In this document: positions 60,248 to 64,000 of the stretch, piece by piece
Layout: every line of letters begins with the position of its first letter
Position numbering within the stretch: position 1 is the stretch's first letter
Assembly: GCA_029338835.1 (NCBI GenBank)
Contig: JAQYBD010000091.1
Location: 1 to 64,000, forward strand
Reading direction: 5' to 3'
Length of the DNA: 64,000 bases
Source: Selenomonadaceae bacterium
Lineage (GTDB): Bacteria; Bacillota; Negativicutes; Selenomonadales; Selenomonadaceae
Notes under the pieces: model-generated
Databases searched by the model: none
The model's input: only the letters and a program-made list of their open reading frames with translations
Told to the model about the DNA's origin: nothing
Program-made: the position numbers and the translations under genes

Positions 60248-61552
60248 ATGATTGATACGGGCGATACGGCCTGGGTCCTCATCAGTGCGGCCCTGGTTTT
60301 CATTATGACACCTGGTCTGGCTTTCTTCTATGGCGGCATGGTCCGCAGCAAGAACGTCCTGACTACGATTATGCAGAGTTTCTTCATTGTCGCGATGATT
60401 TCCGTCGAATGGATCATCCTCGGTTATGCCATGACGTTCGGCACCGATATCGGCGGCTTCATCGGCAGCCTTGATAAGATCGGTTTGGCCGGCGTCGGCC
60501 TCAACGTCCTCGAGAATGGCACGATCCCAGAACTTGCTTTCGTTGCGTTCCAGTGCATGTTCGCCGTCATCACGCCGGCCCTCATCACCGGTGCTTTTGC
60601 AGAGCGCATGCGTTTCGCCGCTTTTGCCGTCTTGATCCTGCTCTGGGCGATCCTCATCTACAACCCGATGGCACATTGGGTATGGGGCGGCGGCTTCCTT
60701 GCCCAGCTCGGTGCGCTTGACTTTGCCGGCGGCCTCGTCATCCACATCCTTTCGGGTGTTTCTGGCCTTACAATCTGCATCCTGCTCGGCACGCGCCGCG
60801 GCTATGGCCAGTTCGCCATGCTGCCGCACAACCTGCCGATGACGGTACTCGGTGCGACGCTCCTCTGGTTCGGCTGGTTCGGCTTCAACGCCGGTTCGGC
60901 ACTCGGCGCCAATGGCCTGGCTGCCAATGCTTTCGTCACGACGCAGGCCGCAGCTGCTGCTGCCACGGTTTCCTGGGTCCTCGTTGAGTGGATCCGCAAT
61001 GGCAAGCCGACCATCCTCGGCGCAGCTTCTGGCTGCATCGCCGGCCTCGTTGCCATCACGCCGGCTGCCGGCTTCGTAAAGCCCATGCCAGCTGTCTGCA
61101 TCGGTCTCATCGGCGGCGTTGTCTGCTACCTCGCCGTTGCTGTCCTCAAAGAGAAGCTCGGCTATGATGATTCCCTCGATGCGTTCGGCGTCCATGGTAT
61201 CGGCGGTACGTGGGGTTCCATCGCCACGGGTCTCTGGGCCACGACGGAAGTCAACCCTGCTGGTGCTGACGGCCTCTTCTATGGCGACTCGCATCTGCTC
61301 TTTGCGCAGGTTGTCTCGGTCATCGTTGCCTATGCCCTGGCCATCATCGGTACGTACATCCTCTTCAAGATCGTCAGCAGCTTCATGAAGGTCCGCACTG
61401 ACGAGACGGAGGAAATCGCAGGCCTCGATATCGTCGAACACGGCGAGCGCGGCTATGCCAGCTCCATGATGTCCGGCAGCCCGATCATCGCATCCCTCGA
61501 GAATTCCAGCGAGATGCTCGCGAATACGATTTTACGCACGCAGAAAGAGTGA
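60248..61552 (+). CDS. amtB: Ammonium transporter AmtB
   Basis: 434 residues, 11 predicted membrane helices, family length. LISAALVFIMTPGLAFFYGG MVR-type N-terminus, the FQCMFAVITPALITGAFAER block, the pore histidine motif FAGGLVIHILSGVSGL, and DAFGVHGIGGTWGSIATG with the second pore histidine are intact. ATG 60248 is taken because AAGGA lies about 10 nt upstream; an in-frame ATG at 60239 abuts that site. glnK follows 7 bp later, the universal amtB-glnK pairing for PII-controlled ammonium uptake. A 200-bp leader separates it from the predicted short RNA. Confidence 0.96.
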   Translation: MIDTGDTAWVLISAALVFIMTPGLAFFYGGMVRSKNVLTTIMQSFFIVAMISVEWIILGYAMTFGTDIGGFIGSLDKIGLAGVGLNVLENGTIPELAFVAFQCMFAVITPALITGAFAERMRFAAFAVLILLWAILIYNPMAHWVWGGGFLAQLGALDFAGGLVIHILSGVSGLTICILLGTRRGYGQFAMLPHNLPMTVLGATLLWFGWFGFNAGSALGANGLAANAFVTTQAAAAAATVSWVLVEWIRNGKPTILGAASGCIAGLVAITPAAGFVKPMPAVCIGLIGGVVCYLAVAVLKEKLGYDDSLDAFGVHGIGGTWGSIATGLWATTEVNPAGADGLFYGDSHLLFAQVVSVIVAYALAIIGTYILFKIVSSFMKVRTDETEEIAGLDIVEHGERGYASSMMSGSPIIASLENSSEMLANTILRTQKE

Positions 61553-61559
61553 GGCAGCT

Positions 61560-61928
61560 ATGAAGATCACAAAGGTGGAAATCATCACACGTGCCAGCAA
61601 GCTTGAAGAACTCAAGCAGGCACTCAACGATATCGGCGTACTCGGCATGACGGTCAGCCAGGTCTTTGGCTGCGGCCTTTCCAAGGGGCACACGGAAGTG
61701 TACCGCGGCAAGGAGTACGATATCAATCTGGTACCCAAAATCAAATTGGAAACCGTTGTCTGCGAGGTCCCGGTCGAGCGCGTCCTGGAGGTCGCACAGA
61801 AGGCCGTCCGCACGGGGAATATCGGCGATGGCAAGATCTTTGTCTACGAGCTTACCGACGCCGTCCGCATCCGTACCGGTGACCGCGGCCCGCAGGCCAT
61901 CATGGATATCCCCGACGAGAAGAAATAA
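61560..61928 (+). CDS. glnK: PII nitrogen regulatory protein GlnK/GlnB
   Basis: 122 residues. The PII fold begins MKITKVEIITRASKLEELKQ and includes the T-loop GHTEVYRGKEYDINLVPKIK with the Tyr at the uridylylation position, then the B- and C-loop motifs GNIGDGKIFVYELTDAVRIR and TGDRG. It senses 2-oxoglutarate, ATP and ADP and blocks AmtB when nitrogen is sufficient. Downstream of amtB, GlnK is the better name. It ends at a strong terminator. Confidence 0.95.
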   Translation: MKITKVEIITRASKLEELKQALNDIGVLGMTVSQVFGCGLSKGHTEVYRGKEYDINLVPKIKLETVVCEVPVERVLEVAQKAVRTGNIGDGKIFVYELTDAVRIRTGDRGPQAIMDIPDEKK

Positions 61929-61994
61929 CGTGTTGGCCAATTGATATATCCCTATTGAAAATCCCTTCTATCTCCATACACAATGCATAGCAGG

Positions 61995-62046
61995 AACAGA
62001 GGCTGTGCTGGAACATCGCTTCCAGCGACAGCCTCTGTTTCGTTTG
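61995..62046 (+). terminator. Intrinsic terminator after glnK
   Basis: ACAGAGGCTGT and CTGGAA pair with TTCCAG and ACAGCCTCTGT in a long two-part stem, followed by TTTCGTTTG. Confidence 0.85.
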
Positions 62047-62085
62047 CCCTTCGTGTCCGGCCGACGCTTGCGCAGCCGTATTTAA

Positions 62086-62114
62086 TTGTAATTCAAATTT
62101 GAATTTGATATAAT
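62086..62114 (+). promoter_or_regulatory. hlyD promoter with a perfect palindromic operator
   Basis: TTGTAA (62086-62091), 17 bp, TATAAT (62109-62114). The spacer is filled by the perfect 16-bp palindrome AATTCAAATTTGAATT (62090-62105), positioned to block RNA polymerase. An ATG at 62113 lies inside the -10 and cannot be the start. Confidence 0.75.
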
Positions 62115-62184
62115 GAAAAAGAATCAGTTCGGATCTATGTGGCAGCGGCGACAAAGAAAGAGCCGGCGGGCGGAGGGATCAATC

Positions 62185-63186
62185 ATGAAGCAGCGAAAGA
62201 AGATTGTGGCATTCCTGGTGTTCATCATGCTGTTGGGCGGCATCTGGTACGCATACCAGCAGCACGAGGAGCAGGCGAGACTCGCGGCGGCACGCGAACT
62301 CACGCTTTCGGGCAACGTCGATTTGCGTGAGATCACCGTGGCGTTCCGCGAGAGTGACCGCATCAAAGATCTCCTGGTAGAGGAGGGCGACACGGTCAAG
62401 GCAGGCGAGGTACTCGGCCATCTCGACAGCGATGAACTCATCCTGGCAATCCGGAAGATTGATGCGCAGATCGCGGCGCAGCAGAGTACGGTCGACAAGC
62501 TCCACAACGGCACGCGCACGGAGGAGATACGCCAGGCGGAAGCACGGCTGCGTTCGGCACAGGCTGCCGCGGAGTATGCGAGGGGTGTCTATGCGCGCCG
62601 GCAGGCCATCTACGACAGCGTCGAGGGCGTAAGCGAGCAGGAACTTGACAATGCGCGCACCGAGGCTGATGCCAGGGAGGCGGCTGTCGCTGAAGCGGCA
62701 CAGGCTTTGCAGGAAGCACAGGCCGGTCCGCGTGAGGAAGATGTGCGCGGGGCGGAAGCCACCCTGGCGTCGCTGCAGGAGGAACGCGCGCGTCAGGCCT
62801 ACGTGCTGTCGCAGTACGAGCTGACGGCACCGGCGGACGGCGTCATCCGCTCGCGGCTCTTGGAACCCGGCGACATGGCATCGCCTTCGGCTCCGGTCTT
62901 CAAGCTCTCCCTGCTCGATAAGAAATGGGTGAGGGTCTATGTCAGTGAGAAGGATCTTGGCCGCATCTATGAGGGCCAGGCTGCAGAAGTCTGCATCGAC
63001 AGCCAGAAGGACAAGCCAATCGCCGGGCAGATCGGCTATATCTCCGATACGGCAGAGTTCACGCCCAAGACGGTCCAGACCGATGAATTGCGTACGTCGC
63101 TGGTCTATGAAGTGCGTGTTTATGTGACGGATGAAGACAATGTGCTGCGCCTCGGCATGCCGGCGACGGTCAAGATTGCCTTATGA
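62185..63186 (+). CDS. HlyD/YbhG-family membrane-fusion (periplasmic adaptor) protein
   Basis: 333 residues. One N-terminal membrane anchor (KIVAFLVFIMLLGGIWYAYQ) precedes a lipoyl-like half (VAFRESDRIKDLLVEEGDTV, GEVLGHLDSDEL), a long Ala/Glu/Arg-rich coiled-coil hairpin (about 95-205), the second half (YELTAPADGVIRSRLLEPGD) and a beta-barrel domain (WVRVYVSEKDLGRIYEGQAA). It couples an ABC exporter to an outer-membrane channel, as in YbhG-YbhFSR. ATG 62185 follows GGAGGG. The frame from 62113 is rejected because it starts in the -10 box. The ABC ATPase gene follows. Confidence 0.9.
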   Translation: MKQRKKIVAFLVFIMLLGGIWYAYQQHEEQARLAAARELTLSGNVDLREITVAFRESDRIKDLLVEEGDTVKAGEVLGHLDSDELILAIRKIDAQIAAQQSTVDKLHNGTRTEEIRQAEARLRSAQAAAEYARGVYARRQAIYDSVEGVSEQELDNARTEADAREAAVAEAAQALQEAQAGPREEDVRGAEATLASLQEERARQAYVLSQYELTAPADGVIRSRLLEPGDMASPSAPVFKLSLLDKKWVRVYVSEKDLGRIYEGQAAEVCIDSQKDKPIAGQIGYISDTAEFTPKTVQTDELRTSLVYEVRVYVTDEDNVLRLGMPATVKIAL

Positions 63187-63226
63187 GTGCGGCCGCCGGT
63201 GCATGGAGCAGCAGGGAGATGATGAG

Positions 63227-64000
63227 ATGACAGAAGCACGGCAGGGACATGGCGGCAACCGGCAGGCGGAGAACGCACAGGTGCCGGGCATCGTTGAGGC
63301 CAGGGGCATCCGCAAGGTCTTTGTGCGCAAGCACGATACCACCGTGGCTCTGGAACGACTGGATCTCACGGTACCGCGCGGGGAGATCACGGCACTCGTC
63401 GGGCCAGACGGCGCGGGGAAGACGACTTTCATGCGGCTCGTCTGCGGGCTCATGAAGCCGACGGAGGGCCGTCTGCATGTGGCGGGTCTCGATGTCGCAG
63501 CGCATCCCCAGCAGGTGCAGGACGCCCTGAGCTACATGCCGCAGCGCTTCGGCCTTTACGAGGATCTGACGGTCCTCGAGAACCTGGAACTTTACGCGAG
63601 GCTCCACGGCGTCCCCGAAGACGTGCGGCAGCAGCGCTTCGACCATCTGCTCGCGATGACGGAACTCGCGGCTTTCACGGGGCGTCTCGCGGGCAGGCTC
63701 TCAGGCGGCATGAAGCAGAAGCTGGGGCTTGCCTGCACGCTCGTGCGCTCGCCGAAGCTCCTTCTGCTCGACGAGCCGACCGTCGGCGTCGACCCGCTCT
63801 CACGCCGCGAACTCTGGGTCATCCTCGAGCAGATGGTGAGAGAAGAACATTTGTCTGTACTCGTGAGTACGGCTTACATGGAGGAAGCTGCGCGCTGCCG
63901 GAGCGTTTTCGTGCTGAATCACGGCCGCATCCTGGCCCATGGGACTCCCGCTGACCTCTGCGGCCTGGCTGCAGGCTGCTGCTATGGCGTCGTGCCACCC
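63227..64000 (+). CDS. ABC exporter ATP-binding protein (YbhF-like), 3' end beyond window
   Basis: At least 258 codons, open to the window edge. Walker A GPDGAGKT is at 59-66, the Q-loop in YMPQRFGLYEDLTVLENLEL, the signature LSGGMKQKLGLA from 158, Walker B LLLLDEPTVGVDP around 182, and the H-loop position reads STAYMEEAARC, with Tyr-Met rather than the usual His. In YbhF-type proteins two such domains are fused and the first has a degenerate H-loop, so a second domain probably follows outside the window. The ATG at 63227 is behind GGGAG, 40 bp after the adaptor gene. Confidence 0.88.
   Translation, partial: MTEARQGHGGNRQAENAQVPGIVEARGIRKVFVRKHDTTVALERLDLTVPRGEITALVGPDGAGKTTFMRLVCGLMKPTEGRLHVAGLDVAAHPQQVQDALSYMPQRFGLYEDLTVLENLELYARLHGVPEDVRQQRFDHLLAMTELAAFTGRLAGRLSGGMKQKLGLACTLVRSPKLLLLDEPTVGVDPLSRRELWVILEQMVREEHLSVLVSTAYMEEAARCRSVFVLNHGRILAHGTPADLCGLAAGCCYGVVPP

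Overview
The window is a GC-rich, almost entirely chromosomal housekeeping stretch. It looks like a non-sporulating diderm Firmicute of the Negativicutes (Selenomonas/Mitsuokella/Megamonas-like). This is an inference, not a database match. Gene order is typical of Firmicutes: ireB-ruvX-DUF1292-mltG-trmR-trhP; asp23-amaP-DUF2273-nusB; xseA-xseB-ispA-dxs-tlyA-nadK-argR-recN; scpA-scpB. This is combined with envelope functions that suit an outer membrane: an HlyD-type adaptor with an ABC ATPase, and a GT39/GtrB-like/GtrA sugar-transfer module. Sporulation-derived families (a SpoIID/LytB-domain protein and an M50 protease) occur without sporulation neighbours. I saw no insertion sequence, phage, integron or CRISPR array. 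Many genes start with TTG or GTG behind a strong Shine-Dalgarno sequence.

Layout. 1-5.3 kb: two identical tandem tRNA-Lys(CTT) genes, surE, recG, then dapB and asd (lysine/diaminopimelate pathway). 5.3-10.4 kb: a divergent island with a DASS anion transporter, a DauR/YheO-like regulator behind a perfect sigma-A promoter, and an operon of a D-threonine aldolase/D-serine dehydratase-family enzyme, a RidA-family deaminase and a threonine-synthase-like PLP enzyme. This looks like a catabolic module for a D-amino acid or hydroxy-amino acid and is the least ordinary part of the window. 10.4-17.7 kb: a sparse 450-bp gap, then ireB to efp, including the trmR/trhP pair for wobble-uridine modification. 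17.9-35.9 kb: Asp23/AmaP, nusB, and a long run of DNA-repair, isoprenoid, NAD and condensin genes, ending with a DUF3656 U32 protein and mutS2. 36-46 kb: a class A PBP, tyrS, yebC, ruvCAB, queH, a SpoIID-type protein and queA.

46-64 kb: a Pho-box-preceded pstSCA operon that lacks pstB and phoU; nhaA; a secreted unknown protein; panE on the minus strand; the GT39/GT2/GtrA module; and an N-terminally truncated sirohaem reductase whose reading frame starts inside a terminator hairpin. A TPP riboswitch with an intrinsic terminator controls a ThiS-ThiG fusion gene, thiH and a TenI-like gene. A strong promoter-terminator pair predicts a ~60-nt RNA just upstream of amtB-glnK. The window ends in an hlyD-type adaptor gene, with a perfect 16-bp palindrome between its -35 and -10, followed by an ABC ATPase cut by the window edge.

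Regulation seen directly: consensus promoters at dapB, the DauR-like gene, the DUF1292 gene, efp, yebC, the GT39 operon, the thi operon, the putative sRNA and hlyD; a Pho box at pstS; a TPP riboswitch; and about twenty intrinsic terminators that mark the operon ends.
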